Shown here piece after piece: positions 35,164 to 44,097 of a DNA stretch of 64,000 nt. Positions within the stretch are counted from its first letter, which is position 1. Every line of letters starts with the position of its first letter. Location of the stretch: the NCBI RefSeq assembly GCF_036227225.1, contig NZ_CP109444.1, positions 4,693,501-4,757,500 on the forward strand. Direction: 5' to 3'. Source of the stretch: Streptomyces sp. NBC_01478 (lineage in GTDB: Bacteria; Actinomycetota; Actinomycetes; Streptomycetales; Streptomycetaceae). The position numbers were made by a program, and so were the translations under genes. The notes under the pieces were generated by a model that searched no databases, had not been told where the DNA came from, and was given only the letters and a program-made list of their open reading frames with translations.

Positions 35164-35637
35164 ATGACCACCACTCCCGCCGACACTCCAACCAGCGACT
35201 GGCTCCGCCTCGACCAGCAGATCTGCTTCTCCCTGAACGCCGCGTCACGCGCCTTCGGCGGCGTGTACCGGGTGCTGCTCAAGGATCTCGGGCTCACCTA
35301 TCCGCAGTACCTGGTGATGCTGGTGCTGTGGGAGCACGGCGAGCTGCCCGTCAAGAAGCTCGGCGAACACCTGCGGCTCGACTCCGGCACGCTGTCCCCG
35401 CTGCTCAAGCGGCTGGAGACGGCCGGTCTGGTACGGCGTGAGCGCAGCGCCCGCGACGAGCGCTCGGTGGAGGTCCGGCTCACCGACGAGGGCGTCGCGC
35501 TGCGCGAGCGCGCCGTCGAGGTGCCGCGCCGCATTCTGGGCGCGACCGGTTTCGACATCGACGCGATCCGGGCGCTGCGGGGGCAACTCGACCAGCTCAC
35601 GGGGGCGTTGGACGCGGCGACGTTGGAGCAGGCGTAG
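35164..35637 (+). CDS. ohrR: MarR-family redox regulator OhrR
   Basis: 157 residues from the ATG at 35164. OhrR represses ohrA until organic peroxide oxidises its sensing cysteine, here Cys21 in [15 protein letters not shown]. The winged helix is clear ([20 protein letters not shown], then [17 protein letters not shown]). It is divergent from ohrA with two operators between. The 3' end overlaps the convergent membrane glycosyltransferase gene by 41 bp. Confidence 0.95.
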   Translation: MTTTPADTPTSDWLRLDQQICFSLNAASRAFGGVYRVLLKDLGLTYPQYLVMLVLWEHGELPVKKLGEHLRLDSGTLSPLLKRLETAGLVRRERSARDERSVEVRLTDEGVALRERAVEVPRRILGATGFDIDAIRALRGQLDQLTGALDAATLEQA

Positions 35638-37837
35638 ACGCCGGGTTCATCGGTTTCGTTGGTTTCGTTGGTTTCGTCGGCTGCATCGCTTGTGGGGGCA
35701 TGCGGCGGATGTAGAGGGCCAGCTTCACCCGGCCGCCCGCGTACTCCCGCCGGCGCGCGAACTCCCCGTCCACCACGTCGAGTTTGACCCGGTCGGTCGG
35801 GTCGCCGGGAGCCCAGCGGGACGGCAGCAGATTCGACTGCGCGACGATCCAGACCCGGTCCACACCGGCGAGCCGCGCCCGCAAATCCGCCGGACCCACC
35901 TCACGCCCGCTGAGCGTCCCGGACCTCGCCCCCGACTCCCGGAGCGCCAGGTCCCAGGGCCCGACGAACGGCCCCGGGTACGCCAGCGCCGTCACCCGCC
36001 AGAACGACGGCAGGAACAACACGGGGTCGCCAGGCCTGAGTTCACGCCCGGCGAGGGCTGCGACGGCGGCGAGATTCTCGGGGCGGCGGGCGGCGGAGTG
36101 GTCGTTCCGGTAGGCGGGGAGGTTGTGGAGGAAGGGGACGGCTACGGCGAGGACACCGGCGAGCGTGACGAGGTGGGCGCGGGTGGGGAGGGGGGTGCGG
36201 GGGGTGAGACCGGTGCGGATGGCGAGACGGGTGCGGATGGCAAGACGGGTGCGAGTGGCGAGACCGGTGCGGTGGGGTGGGCGGCGGCTGGTCGGGGGGC
36301 GGCGGGGAACGGTGGGCGGTAGGGGGGTCGAGCGGTCAACTGTGCTCAGGGGCGGGGGACTTGCGGGGCGGGCTCCGGCCCCGGCTCCCGCTGCGACTCC
36401 GACTCCCGCTCTGGCCCCGACTTCCACTCCGACTCCCGCTCCCGCTCTGGCCCCGGCTTCCACTCCGGCTCCGGCTCCCGCTCCGGTCCCTGCCCCGACT
36501 CCCGCTCCTGCTCCTGCTCCTGCTCCGACTCCAGCTCCAGCCCTGGCCCCGGCCCCAGCCCCGGCTCCAACACCCGCTCCGACTCCGGCCCCGGCTCTGC
36601 CCCCGACTCCCGCTCCAGCTCCAGCCCCAGCCCCGGCCCCAGCCCCAGCCCCAGCCCCAGCCCAGGCTGCCTCTCCTGCTCCAGCCCAGGCTTCCTCCCC
36701 GGCCCCAGCCATACGCTCGGCTCCCGGCCCACGACCGCCCCCGCTCAGCGCGCCGACCAACTCACGGCGACTCCCCGCGTGGGCCGCCGCACGGTCGGCT
36801 GCCGTGCGACGGCCGCTCGGGACACCGTGACCCTCCAGCCACAGCCGCCCCGCCATCCCCACCACCCGGTCCGCCCCCGCCGCCAGCAGCAACGGCGCCC
36901 CCGCCAGCGCGTACAGCACGTACCGCTCATGGAACAGCGGCCGGAACTGCGACACGGTCAGCAGGATCACCGGCGGCACCAACAGCAAGGGCAGCGCGAC
37001 CGACGTGAGCCGGCCGGCGCCGAGTCCGATCAGGATCAGCAGGACCGAGGTCCAGAAGACGACGCCGGTCGGGGTGACCGCGAGGAAGCCGCGGGCCAGG
37101 CGTTCCGTCGTGTCCCAGTCCGGCATCCGTAGCCACGCCACCTGCGCCGACTGCCGCTGGGACACCCACGCCAGCGGCAACAGGACGCCCACCGCCGCGC
37201 CCGCCGCACGGCCCCAGCCGAGCCATACCGCCCCGCGCACCCGCGCCGCCGCCAGCGTGAGCGCGTGCGCGCAGAGCACCAGGACCGCGAACTCGTGCAG
37301 CAGAAAGGTCACGGCGAGGACAGCGCCGTAGCCCCACCAGGACCGCCCCTCCAGCGCCCGCACCAGCAGCAGCGTCGCCCCGGCCACACCCGCCGCGACG
37401 AGGGTGTACGAGCGGCCCTCCTGGGCGTAGTGGCCGGTCAGCGGGGTGATCGCGTAGAGGAGGCCGGCCCAGAGGCCGACCCGGGGGCGGGCCAGGCGGG
37501 TGCCGAGGGCCGCGACCAGGCCCGCCGTCGCCGCCGCGCCGCACACGGACGGCAGCCGGAGGGCCACCTCGCCGGGGTGGACGGCGAGGACGGCGTGCAT
37601 GAGGAGGTAGTACAGGCCGTGCACCGCGTCGACACCGTGCAGCAGATGCCAGATCTGCGGCACCGTGCGCCGCCCGACCAGGAACGTGACGCCCTCGTCG
37701 CCCCACATCCCGCCGCGGTCGAGCCCCCACAGCCCCAGCGCGAGCATGACGGCCACCGGCACGGCCACGGCCACGACCTCCGCACGCGTCCGTCGCCCGT
37801 GTCCGTGCCCGTTCTCACCCTCACCTTGGCTGTCCAC
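35597..37837 (-). CDS. GT39/ArnT-like membrane glycosyltransferase with internal Gly-Ala repeat
   Basis: 746 residues from the GTG at 37837. After the first helix comes a GT-C-type motif ([11 protein letters not shown], acidic pair in the first outer loop), then [19 protein letters not shown] and about eight helices, consistent with a polyprenol-phosphate-sugar transferase. At about residue 330 the protein enters a Gly/Ala-rich low-complexity stretch of over 150 residues, then an Arg/Thr repeat. It then returns to recognisable sequence: one helix ([19 protein letters not shown]) and a soluble domain ([20 protein letters not shown]). The frame stays open through the repeat, so it is expressed as one chain or is on the way to decay. 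It overlaps ohrR by 41 bp at its end. Confidence 0.75.
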   Translation of the reverse strand: MDSQGEGENGHGHGRRTRAEVVAVAVPVAVMLALGLWGLDRGGMWGDEGVTFLVGRRTVPQIWHLLHGVDAVHGLYYLLMHAVLAVHPGEVALRLPSVCGAAATAGLVAALGTRLARPRVGLWAGLLYAITPLTGHYAQEGRSYTLVAAGVAGATLLLVRALEGRSWWGYGAVLAVTFLLHEFAVLVLCAHALTLAAARVRGAVWLGWGRAAGAAVGVLLPLAWVSQRQSAQVAWLRMPDWDTTERLARGFLAVTPTGVVFWTSVLLILIGLGAGRLTSVALPLLLVPPVILLTVSQFRPLFHERYVLYALAGAPLLLAAGADRVVGMAGRLWLEGHGVPSGRRTAADRAAAHAGSRRELVGALSGGGRGPGAERMAGAGEEAWAGAGEAAWAGAGAGAGAGAGAGAGAGVGGRAGAGVGAGVGAGAGAGARAGAGVGAGAGAGAGVGAGTGAGAGAGVEAGARAGAGVGVEVGARAGVGVAAGAGAGARPASPPPLSTVDRSTPLPPTVPRRPPTSRRPPHRTGLATRTRLAIRTRLAIRTGLTPRTPLPTRAHLVTLAGVLAVAVPFLHNLPAYRNDHSAARRPENLAAVAALAGRELRPGDPVLFLPSFWRVTALAYPGPFVGPWDLALRESGARSGTLSGREVGPADLRARLAGVDRVWIVAQSNLLPSRWAPGDPTDRVKLDVVDGEFARRREYAGGRVKLALYIRRMPPQAMQPTKPTKPTKPMNPASTPAPTSPRPTPP
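36194..36265. repeat. Four tandem 18-bp repeats inside the membrane glycosyltransferase gene
   Basis: Units at 36194, 36212, 36230 and 36248, consensus GGTGCGGATGGCGAGACG. Each encodes six residues on the minus strand (RTRLAI-like). The repeat preserves frame. Confidence 0.85.
36366..36710. repeat. Degenerate hexamer minisatellite (about 345 bp)
   Basis: Some 57 copies of a hexamer of type CYCCNR/GGCTCC, almost free of A on the plus strand apart from scattered GACTCC and CCAGCC units. On the minus strand it encodes (Gly-Ala)n with Val, Arg, Glu and Thr variants inside the GT39-like protein. The plus-strand frame encodes (Pro-Ala)n. Confidence 0.85.
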
Positions 37838-37926
37838 CTGGATGATTTTGTACTGTTAGCAAGCTCTTACCGACGATTGACGGTGTATTAGCATTCCTGC
37901 GGCATTCACCCGGCTTACGATCCGGC
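37838..37926. promoter_or_regulatory. AT-rich divergent promoter region
   Basis: An 89-bp gap between two divergent membrane glycosyltransferase genes. The A/T-rich core (37850-37900) includes TTGACG at about 37877. Neither gene has a recognisable Shine-Dalgarno, so leaderless transcription is possible for both. Confidence 0.4.
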
Positions 37927-39201
37927 GTGATGAACGCCGCCCGCGGACACCGCCTCCTCGCCCTCGCCCTCGCCTGGCTCGCCACCCGCGCGGGAATGCT
38001 GCTCCTCCTCGCGTACAACGACCTCCCCCTGCTCGGCCGGGGCGGGGTCGCGCGGGAGGTGTGGCGCCTGTACCACCACTGGTACGGCGTCCTGTCGCAC
38101 GGCGCGTTCCCGGCGCACGACCCCCTGTGGCAGTACCCGCCGGGCGCCGGCCCGGTCCTGCTGGCCCCCGCACTGCTGCCGGACCTGACGTACTTCCAGG
38201 CGTTCGTCGTCCTCACCCTCGCGACCGACGCGCTGATCACCCTGGTACTGGCCCGCGCGGGCACCCGCCCCGGCCACAGCCTGCGCGGCGCCGCGTACTG
38301 GATCCTCGCCCTCCCCCTCCTCCTGCACATGCCCCTCGTCCGCTACGACGTGCAGGTCACGGCGTTCGCCGTCATCTCCCTGTTGACGTTGTCGCGCTCC
38401 ACGCGTGCGTGCGGTGCGTTCGCGGCGCTGGGCGCGCTGGTGAAGGTGTGGCCGGCGCTGGTGCTGCTGGGGATGCCGAGGGGGCGGACGACGCGGTCGG
38501 TGTGGTCGTGGGCGGTGGGGACGGGGGCCTTGTCGCTCATGTCTCTCGTGGCCTTGTTCAACAATCCTTTCGCCTTCTTGCGCCAACAGGGTGGCCGGGG
38601 CGTCCAGATCGAGTCGTTCGGCGGCACGGTGCTCGGCCTGGCGACCCACGCCGGCTGGGCGGGCCAGGTGCACTACCGGTACGGCGCGATGGAGTTCACG
38701 GGGCCGTACGTCTCCGCCGTCGCCGACGCCTCCCTCGCGCTCACGGCGGTCGCCTTCGGACTGCTGCTGCTGTGGCGGATCCGGGCCCGCCGCTGGACCG
38801 CGGCGACGCCGTACGACGCGGCACTGAGCGCCGTCCTGCTGTTCACCGTGACCAGCCGGGTGATCAGCCCCCAGTACATGATCTGGCTGCTCGGCCTGGC
38901 CGCCGTCTGTCTGACCTCGCGGCACACCACACAGCGCCCGGTGGCCGCGCTGATCGTGGCGGCGACAGCGGTCAGCTCCGTCGAGTTCCCCGTCCTGTAC
39001 GTCGACGTCATCCACTCCACGTGGACGGGCTGCGCCCTGATGGTCGTCCGCAACGGTCTGCTCGCCGCCGCGGCCGTTCTCTCCTTCGTCCGCCTCTGGC
39101 GGTCGTCGAGGGCGCTCCCCGCGACGACGCACACGCGCGTGCGGCCTTCCGGCCCGTACGGGGAGTCCTCGCAGTTGACCGCCGCGCACTCGGGCGCCTG
39201 A
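37927..39201 (+). CDS. GT87-like (DUF2029) polyprenol-phosphate mannosyltransferase-type membrane protein
   Basis: 424 residues from the GTG at 37927; an ATG follows immediately and is an equal alternative. About ten hydrophobic segments. The loop after the first helix (REVWRLYHHWYGVLSHGAFPAHDPLWQYPPGAGPVLL) has the W-x-YPPG signature common to GT87-family proteins, which transfer mannose or arabinose from polyprenyl phosphate outside the membrane. ALVKVWPALVLL and VISPQYMIWLL are also family-like. It is divergent from the GT39-like gene and upstream of galE, fitting a glycopolymer decoration role. The acceptor is unknown. Confidence 0.82.
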   Translation: MMNAARGHRLLALALAWLATRAGMLLLLAYNDLPLLGRGGVAREVWRLYHHWYGVLSHGAFPAHDPLWQYPPGAGPVLLAPALLPDLTYFQAFVVLTLATDALITLVLARAGTRPGHSLRGAAYWILALPLLLHMPLVRYDVQVTAFAVISLLTLSRSTRACGAFAALGALVKVWPALVLLGMPRGRTTRSVWSWAVGTGALSLMSLVALFNNPFAFLRQQGGRGVQIESFGGTVLGLATHAGWAGQVHYRYGAMEFTGPYVSAVADASLALTAVAFGLLLLWRIRARRWTAATPYDAALSAVLLFTVTSRVISPQYMIWLLGLAAVCLTSRHTTQRPVAALIVAATAVSSVEFPVLYVDVIHSTWTGCALMVVRNGLLAAAAVLSFVRLWRSSRALPATTHTRVRPSGPYGESSQLTAAHSGA

Positions 39202-39259
39202 TTGACTGAACCCCGAACACGGATCTCATGGCATCCAGTGACGGAGGGGACGACCGCAC

Positions 39260-40240
39260 ATGACCTGGCTGATCACCGGCGGCGCCGGCTACATCGGGGC
39301 ACACGTCGTGAGGGCGATGACCGAGGCGGGCGAACAGGCGGTCGTCTACGACGACCTGTCCACCGGCATCGCCGCGCGCGTGCCCGACGGCGTGCCCCTG
39401 GTGGTGGGTTCGACCCTGGACGCGGAAGGGCTGGCCCGCACCCTCGCCGACCAGGACGTCACCGGAGTCGTCCATCTGGCCGCGAAGAAGCAGGTCGGCG
39501 AGTCGGTCGACCTGCCGTTGCACTACTACAGGGAGAACGTCGAGGGCCTGCGCGTCCTCCTGGAGGCGGTCACCACGGCCGGCGTCCCGTCCTTCGTCTT
39601 CTCGTCCTCGGCGGCCGTCTACGGCATGCCCGACGTGGACCTGGTGACCGAGGAGACGCCCTGCGTGCCGATGTCGCCGTACGGCGAGACCAAGCTCGCC
39701 GGCGAGTGGCTGGTCCGCGCGACGGGCCGCGCGACCGGCCTGTCCACGGCCTCCCTGCGCTACTTCAACGTGGCCGGCGCCGCGAGTCCCGAACTCGCGG
39801 ACACGGGGGTCTTCAACCTCGTCCCCATGGTCTTCGAGAAGCTCACCGAGGACGCACCGCCGCGCATCTTCGGCGACGACTACGCCACCCCGGACGGCAC
39901 CTGCGTCCGCGACTACATCCACGTCGTGGACCTGGCCGAGGCCCACGTCGCGGCCGCCCGCGCCCTCCAGGCCTCCCCCGGCCGCGCCCTCACCCTCAAC
40001 ATCGGCCGCGGGGAAGGCGTTTCGGTCCGCGAGATGATCGACCGCATCAACGCGATCACCGGCTACGACCGTCCCCCGACCGTCCGTCCCCGCCGCCCCG
40101 GCGACCCGGCCCGCGTCGTCGCCTCCGCCGACCGCATCACCACCGAACTGGGCTGGAAGGCCAAGCACGACGTCCAGGACATGATCGCGTCGGCGTGGGA
40201 GGGGTGGGTGCGGCTGCATCCCGGAGCCGCAAGGGCCTGA
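39260..40240 (+). CDS. galE: UDP-glucose 4-epimerase GalE
   Basis: 326 residues, ATG behind GGAGGGG. It interconverts UDP-glucose and UDP-galactose with bound NAD. The Rossmann motif GGAGYIG (residues 7-13), the Ser of SSSAAVYG and the catalytic pair in SPYGETK are present, as is the C-terminal substrate loop RRPGDPARVVAS. In this locus it probably supplies UDP-galactose for wall glycopolymer. Its stop overlaps the ATG of the next gene (TGATG). Confidence 0.95.
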   Translation: MTWLITGGAGYIGAHVVRAMTEAGEQAVVYDDLSTGIAARVPDGVPLVVGSTLDAEGLARTLADQDVTGVVHLAAKKQVGESVDLPLHYYRENVEGLRVLLEAVTTAGVPSFVFSSSAAVYGMPDVDLVTEETPCVPMSPYGETKLAGEWLVRATGRATGLSTASLRYFNVAGAASPELADTGVFNLVPMVFEKLTEDAPPRIFGDDYATPDGTCVRDYIHVVDLAEAHVAAARALQASPGRALTLNIGRGEGVSVREMIDRINAITGYDRPPTVRPRRPGDPARVVASADRITTELGWKAKHDVQDMIASAWEGWVRLHPGAARA

Positions 40241-41187
40241 TGGACAGCCACACCAGAGCGGAACGCGCCCTGGGCACCGTCCTCGGCTCCGCCGTCGGCG
40301 ACGCTCTCGGCGCACCCTTCGAATTCGGCCCCGAAGGCGCCTTCTCCGCCCGCTTCCCGGTCCCCGACCACGGCGGCGAGATGTGCGGGGGCGGCGGCTG
40401 GGACCCGGGCGAGGCCACCGACGACACGCAGATGGCCGTACTCGTCGCGGAGTCGCTGCTGGAGTGCGGCGGACTCCAACTCCCGGACATGTTCGGGCGG
40501 TTCCGGCGCTGGGCGAACTCCGACCCCAAGGACATCGGCCTTCAGACCGAGGCCGTACTGACCGGCGGCGACCCCTGGGACCTGGCCGCCGCGCTCCACT
40601 TCCAGACCAGCCAACGGGGCGCCGGGAACGGTGCGTTGATGCGCGCCGCGCCGTCGTCGGTGTACTTCGCGCACGCGGGCCGCGACGCCACGATGAACGC
40701 CGCCCGCCGCATCGCCGCACTCACCCACGGAGACCGCGCGGCCTGGGAAGGCACCGCCGTCTTCCACGAGTTGGTGCGCGTCGCGCTGGACGGCGGCGAC
40801 CCCCTCGACGCCGTCGCGGAGACCCTGCGGTCCGTCCACCCCGACCACCGGGAGCGCTACGGCGTCGTCCTCGCCCCGGACTGGCACCCCGACAGGGCAA
40901 CGGAGTTCAACGGCGCCGTCTGGCCCTGCCTCGCCTCCGCCGTCTGGGCCCTGCGGACTACTTCCTCGTACGAGGACGCCGTACGCGCCGCGATCGACCT
41001 CGGCGGCGACACGGACACCGTCGCCGCCGTGACGGGCGGCCTCGCCGGGGCGGTGTACGGGAGCGGGGCGATTCCCGAGCGCTGGAGCGCGGCCTTGCAC
41101 GTACCGCTGCCTGGATTCGGCGGGCGGGTGCTGCGGGCGGCCGAACTCGGGGAACTGGCGCGGCGGTTGGACCGGCAGGACGACTGA
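40240..41187 (+). CDS. ADP-ribosylglycohydrolase family protein (DraG/ARH type)
   Basis: 315 residues from the ATG at 40240. The family's metal-binding motifs are complete: GSAVGDALGAPFEFG near the N-terminus, ATDDTQMAVL, GAGNGALMRAAP and DLGGDTDTVAAVTGGLAGA. It should remove ADP-ribose from a protein or small molecule using two Mg ions. No ADP-ribosyltransferase gene is in view. Overlap with galE implies co-translation. The target is unknown. Confidence 0.92.
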   Translation: MDSHTRAERALGTVLGSAVGDALGAPFEFGPEGAFSARFPVPDHGGEMCGGGGWDPGEATDDTQMAVLVAESLLECGGLQLPDMFGRFRRWANSDPKDIGLQTEAVLTGGDPWDLAAALHFQTSQRGAGNGALMRAAPSSVYFAHAGRDATMNAARRIAALTHGDRAAWEGTAVFHELVRVALDGGDPLDAVAETLRSVHPDHRERYGVVLAPDWHPDRATEFNGAVWPCLASAVWALRTTSSYEDAVRAAIDLGGDTDTVAAVTGGLAGAVYGSGAIPERWSAALHVPLPGFGGRVLRAAELGELARRLDRQDD

Positions 41188-41207
41188 CTCGCCGAGTCGG
41201 GCGAGAC

Positions 41208-41834
41208 CTACAGCGCCTTGAGTCCCTCGGTGGTCGCCCGGGCCAGCGCCCCCAGGTACCCCTTCGGCAGCTTCGGGCTGCGGATCACCACCGCACGCCA
41301 GTACAGGGGGCCGGAGATCAGGTCCAGGGCCAGGTCGTCGTCCATGCCGGGGCGGATCTCGCCACGCCGCTCCGCCGCCGCCAGGATCTTGCTGGCCACG
41401 CCCTCCTGGCCCTCCCGCAGCGCCTTCTGCATGGCGTCGGCGATCTCGGGGTTGCGGGCCGCCTCGGCCTGGAGGTCCGGGATGACCTGCGAGGCGACGG
41501 GGTGACGCAACGCCCGTGACGTCACCTCGTACAGCATCCGCAGGTCGCCCTCCAGCGAACCGGTGTCCGGCGTCGGCAGCCCCAACACCGCGATCGCCGA
41601 CACCACGTCGAGCACCAGGTGCAGCTTCGAACGCCAGCGGCGGTACACCGCCGTCTTGCCCACTCCCGCCCGCCGCGCGATCCCCTCGATGGACATCCGG
41701 GCATATCCGACCGCCGCCAACTCCTCGAAGACCGCCGCCCGAATGGCTTCGGTCACATCCTCGCGGAGTACGGCCGCCCCTGCGGGGGTGCGGCGGCGCT
41801 GACGTGTCTGGGGCTCGTCGGCGTTCGTCGTCAT
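41208..41834 (-). CDS. TetR-family transcriptional regulator
   Basis: 208 residues. The helix-turn-helix is at about residues 28-72 (EELAAVGYARMSIEGIARRA, GVGKTAVYRRWRSK). The C-terminal ligand-binding half resembles the TetR_C_11-type group (GDLRMLYEVTSRALRHPV). Its start faces a 480-bp region with four palindromes of one family, two next to its own gene and two next to the exporter operon. It therefore probably represses itself and the transporter. The ligand is unknown. Confidence 0.93.
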   Translation of the reverse strand: MTTNADEPQTRQRRRTPAGAAVLREDVTEAIRAAVFEELAAVGYARMSIEGIARRAGVGKTAVYRRWRSKLHLVLDVVSAIAVLGLPTPDTGSLEGDLRMLYEVTSRALRHPVASQVIPDLQAEAARNPEIADAMQKALREGQEGVASKILAAAERRGEIRPGMDDDLALDLISGPLYWRAVVIRSPKLPKGYLGALARATTEGLKAL

Positions 41835-41856
41835 AGCCCAAGCATAGGGGCGTTGC

Positions 41857-41914
41857 GACGAAACGGTTGCGTTCCGACGCGGGGTGCGTTGCGACGAAAC
41901 GGGTTCGTCGTAAC
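41857..41914. promoter_or_regulatory. Two operator-like palindromes next to tetR
   Basis: Site 1 (41857-41878) is GACGAAACG-N4-CGTTCCGAC. Site 2 (41888-41914) has arms GTTGCGACGAA and TTCGTCGTAAC (10 of 11 matching as an inverted repeat) around a five-base centre. They lie 20-80 bp upstream of the TetR start. Confidence 0.65.
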
Positions 41915-42149
41915 GCGGGCGAGTGGCGGGCTGGAGGTCGGGCTGGCCGGCTGCACGTCACGACGCGACCGTCTCGTCCTGACGACACAACCACTCCGTC
42001 CCCACGACGCACCCGCACCGTCCCACCCACGCCCCGACACCCCGCGCCCTCACAACACCCCGCACCCCAACACCCCACCCCTCCCAGACCGTATCGACGC
42101 AACACCCCCGTCCCGCCCCAAAACCTAACGACCCCGTCACACCCGTCAC

Positions 42150-42219
42150 GACGAAACGGTTGCGTTCCGACGCCGAATCGGCCTACGCTCACGTTGCGAC
42201 GATACGGTCCCGTCCCGAC
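42150..42219. promoter_or_regulatory. Two operator-like palindromes next to the exporter operon
   Basis: Site 3 (42150-42171) is identical to site 1. Site 4 (42198-42219) is GACGATACG-N4-CGTCCCGAC. They lie about 95-165 bp upstream of the exporter permease start. They share one consensus with the sites beside tetR. Confidence 0.65.
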
Positions 42220-42314
42220 GTAAGAGAACGTAAAGAGAAGCGTAAGGAAACGTCGGACGACGGGACACGGCAGCCGGACGCACGCACCCCTCCCCCCGAG
42301 CGAAAGCAGCGGAT

Positions 42315-43232
42315 GTGAGCCAGGTCCTCCACACACCGCCCCATTCGCCGGCTCCGGCCGACGAAGACGACCTTGCGGCGCTCGCCGCCCGCCACGGCCT
42401 CACCGTCAGTGGCGCCCGCCCCTCCCTGCGCGAGTACGTCCGCCAGTTGTGGGAGCGCCGCCACTTCATCACCGCCTTCGCCACCGCCAAGCTGACCGCG
42501 CAGTACAGCCAGGCGAAGCTGGGCCAGATCTGGCAGGTGATGACGCCGCTGTTGAACGCGGCGGTGTACTACTTCATCTTCGGCATCCTGCTGGGCACCA
42601 AGCGCGGCGTCCCGGACTACATCCCGTTCCTGGTGACGGGCGTGTTCATCTGGACGTTCACGCAGAGCTCGATCATGGCGGGCACCCGGGCGATCTCCGG
42701 CAACCTCGGCCTCGTACGGGCCCTGCACTTCCCGCGGGCCGCGCTGCCGATCTCGTTCGCGCTGCAACAGCTCCAGCAGTTGCTGTTCTCGATGGCCGCC
42801 CTGGTCGTGATCCTGCTCTGCTTCGGTGTGCCGATCAGCTTCTCCTGGCTGATGGCGGTCCCGGTGCTGGTGCTGCAGTTCACGTTCAACGCGGGCGTCT
42901 CGATGATCATGGCCCGAATGGGTGCGAAGACGCCGGACATCGCGCAGTTGATGCCGTTCGTGCTGCGCACCTGGATGTACGTCTCCGGCGTCATGTGGAG
43001 CATCGACAAGCTGACCAGCAAGGACCACCTGCCGCACCTCGTGACGCTCGCCCTGGAGACCAACCCGGCGGCCGTCTACATCGACCTGATGCGCTACTCG
43101 CTGATCGACAGCTTCCACTCCAGCCAGCTTCCCCCGCACGTGTGGCCGGCCGCACTGGGCTGGGCGCTGATCGCCGGAGTCGGCGGCTTCATCTACTTCT
43201 GGAAGGCTGAGGAGACGTACGGCCGTGGCTGA
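42315..43232 (+). CDS. ABC-2 type polysaccharide/teichoic acid export permease (TagG/Wzm)
   Basis: 305 residues from the GTG at 42315. A cytoplasmic amphipathic start (SLREYVRQLWERRHFITAFA) leads into KLTAQYSQAKLGQIWQVMTPLL, the classic N-terminal motif of TagG/Wzm permeases, followed by six helices. With the ATPase encoded next it would export a lipid-linked wall or capsular polymer. The gene overlaps the ATPase gene by 8 bp. It is probably controlled by the divergent TetR regulator. Confidence 0.93.
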   Translation: MSQVLHTPPHSPAPADEDDLAALAARHGLTVSGARPSLREYVRQLWERRHFITAFATAKLTAQYSQAKLGQIWQVMTPLLNAAVYYFIFGILLGTKRGVPDYIPFLVTGVFIWTFTQSSIMAGTRAISGNLGLVRALHFPRAALPISFALQQLQQLLFSMAALVVILLCFGVPISFSWLMAVPVLVLQFTFNAGVSMIMARMGAKTPDIAQLMPFVLRTWMYVSGVMWSIDKLTSKDHLPHLVTLALETNPAAVYIDLMRYSLIDSFHSSQLPPHVWPAALGWALIAGVGGFIYFWKAEETYGRG

Positions 43233-44094
43233 GCAGACCATCGAGTACCACACCGAGCGGACCCCCGTGGCCGCGGACAGCACCATCCCCACCGTCGTCT
43301 GCGACGGCGTCGACATCATCTACCGGGTCAACGGAACCGGCGCCGGACGCGGCTCCGCGACCGCCGCCCTCAACCGCATGCTGCGCCGCGAGAAGGCCGA
43401 GAAGGCGGCGGGCGTCCGCAAGGTGCACGCGGTCAAGAAGGTGTCCTTCGTCGCCTACAAGGGCGAGGCGATCGGGCTCATCGGCACCAACGGCTCCGGC
43501 AAGTCGACCCTGCTCAAGGCGGTCGCGGGCCTGCTCCCGGTCGAGAACGGCCGCATCTACACGCACGGCCAGCCCTCCCTCCTCGGCGTCAACGCGGCCC
43601 TGATGGGCGACCTGACCGGCGAGCGCAACGTGTACCTCGGCGGCCTGGCCATGGGCATGTCCCGGGAGCAGGTCAAGGAGCGCTACCAGGGCATCGTCGA
43701 CTTCTCCGGCATCAACGAGAAGGGCGACTTCATCACCCTCCCGATGCGGACGTACTCCTCCGGCATGGGTGCCCGGCTGCGCTTCTCCATCGCCGCCGCC
43801 AAGGACCACGACGTCCTGCTGATCGACGAGGCGCTGGCGACGGGCGACCGGTCGTTCCAGCGGCGTTCGGAGGAGCGGATCCGCGAGCTGCGCAAGCACG
43901 CGGGCACGGTCTTCCTCGTCAGCCACAACAACAAGTCGATCCGCGACACCTGCGACCGCGTCCTGTGGCTGGAGCGCGGCGAGCTGCGGATGGACGGGCC
44001 GACGGAGGAGGTCCTGGAGGCGTACGAGGCCTTCACGGGCGGCGCCGACAAGCCCAAGGCCCCGGCTGCGACCCCGGCGGGACAGGTCGCCTAG
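43225..44094 (+). CDS. ABC polysaccharide/teichoic acid export ATPase (TagH/Wzt)
   Basis: 289 residues from the GTG at 43225. Walker A is GTNGSGKST, the signature is YSSGMGARLRFSIA, Walker B is DVLLIDEALATGD and the H-loop is VSHNN. The N-terminal stretch VDIIYRVNG...LNRMLRREKAE before the nucleotide-binding core is typical of TagH/Wzt. No C-terminal carbohydrate-binding domain is present, so export is probably not cap-dependent. It works with the permease upstream. Its stop is 3 bp from the convergent GtrA gene. Confidence 0.93.
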   Translation: MAEQTIEYHTERTPVAADSTIPTVVCDGVDIIYRVNGTGAGRGSATAALNRMLRREKAEKAAGVRKVHAVKKVSFVAYKGEAIGLIGTNGSGKSTLLKAVAGLLPVENGRIYTHGQPSLLGVNAALMGDLTGERNVYLGGLAMGMSREQVKERYQGIVDFSGINEKGDFITLPMRTYSSGMGARLRFSIAAAKDHDVLLIDEALATGDRSFQRRSEERIRELRKHAGTVFLVSHNNKSIRDTCDRVLWLERGELRMDGPTEEVLEAYEAFTGGADKPKAPAATPAGQVA

Positions 44095-44097
44095 AGG

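Larger units (their letters stand above)
41835..42314. other. Intergenic region between tetR and the exporter operon
   Basis: 480 bp without a supported gene. Its ends carry operator-like palindromes (listed separately). The middle, about 41980-42130, is a C-rich tract almost lacking G on the plus strand, with runs such as CACCCCGCACCCCAACACCCC. Close to the exporter start (42221-42252) lie three imperfect direct repeats of GTAAGAGAAC type. Confidence 0.7.

Noticed and set aside
36123..36830. Plus-strand Pro-Ala-rich open frame of 235 residues
   Set aside because: It mirrors the Gly-Ala repeat of the minus-strand membrane glycosyltransferase. Only the minus frame continues into recognisable protein on both sides.
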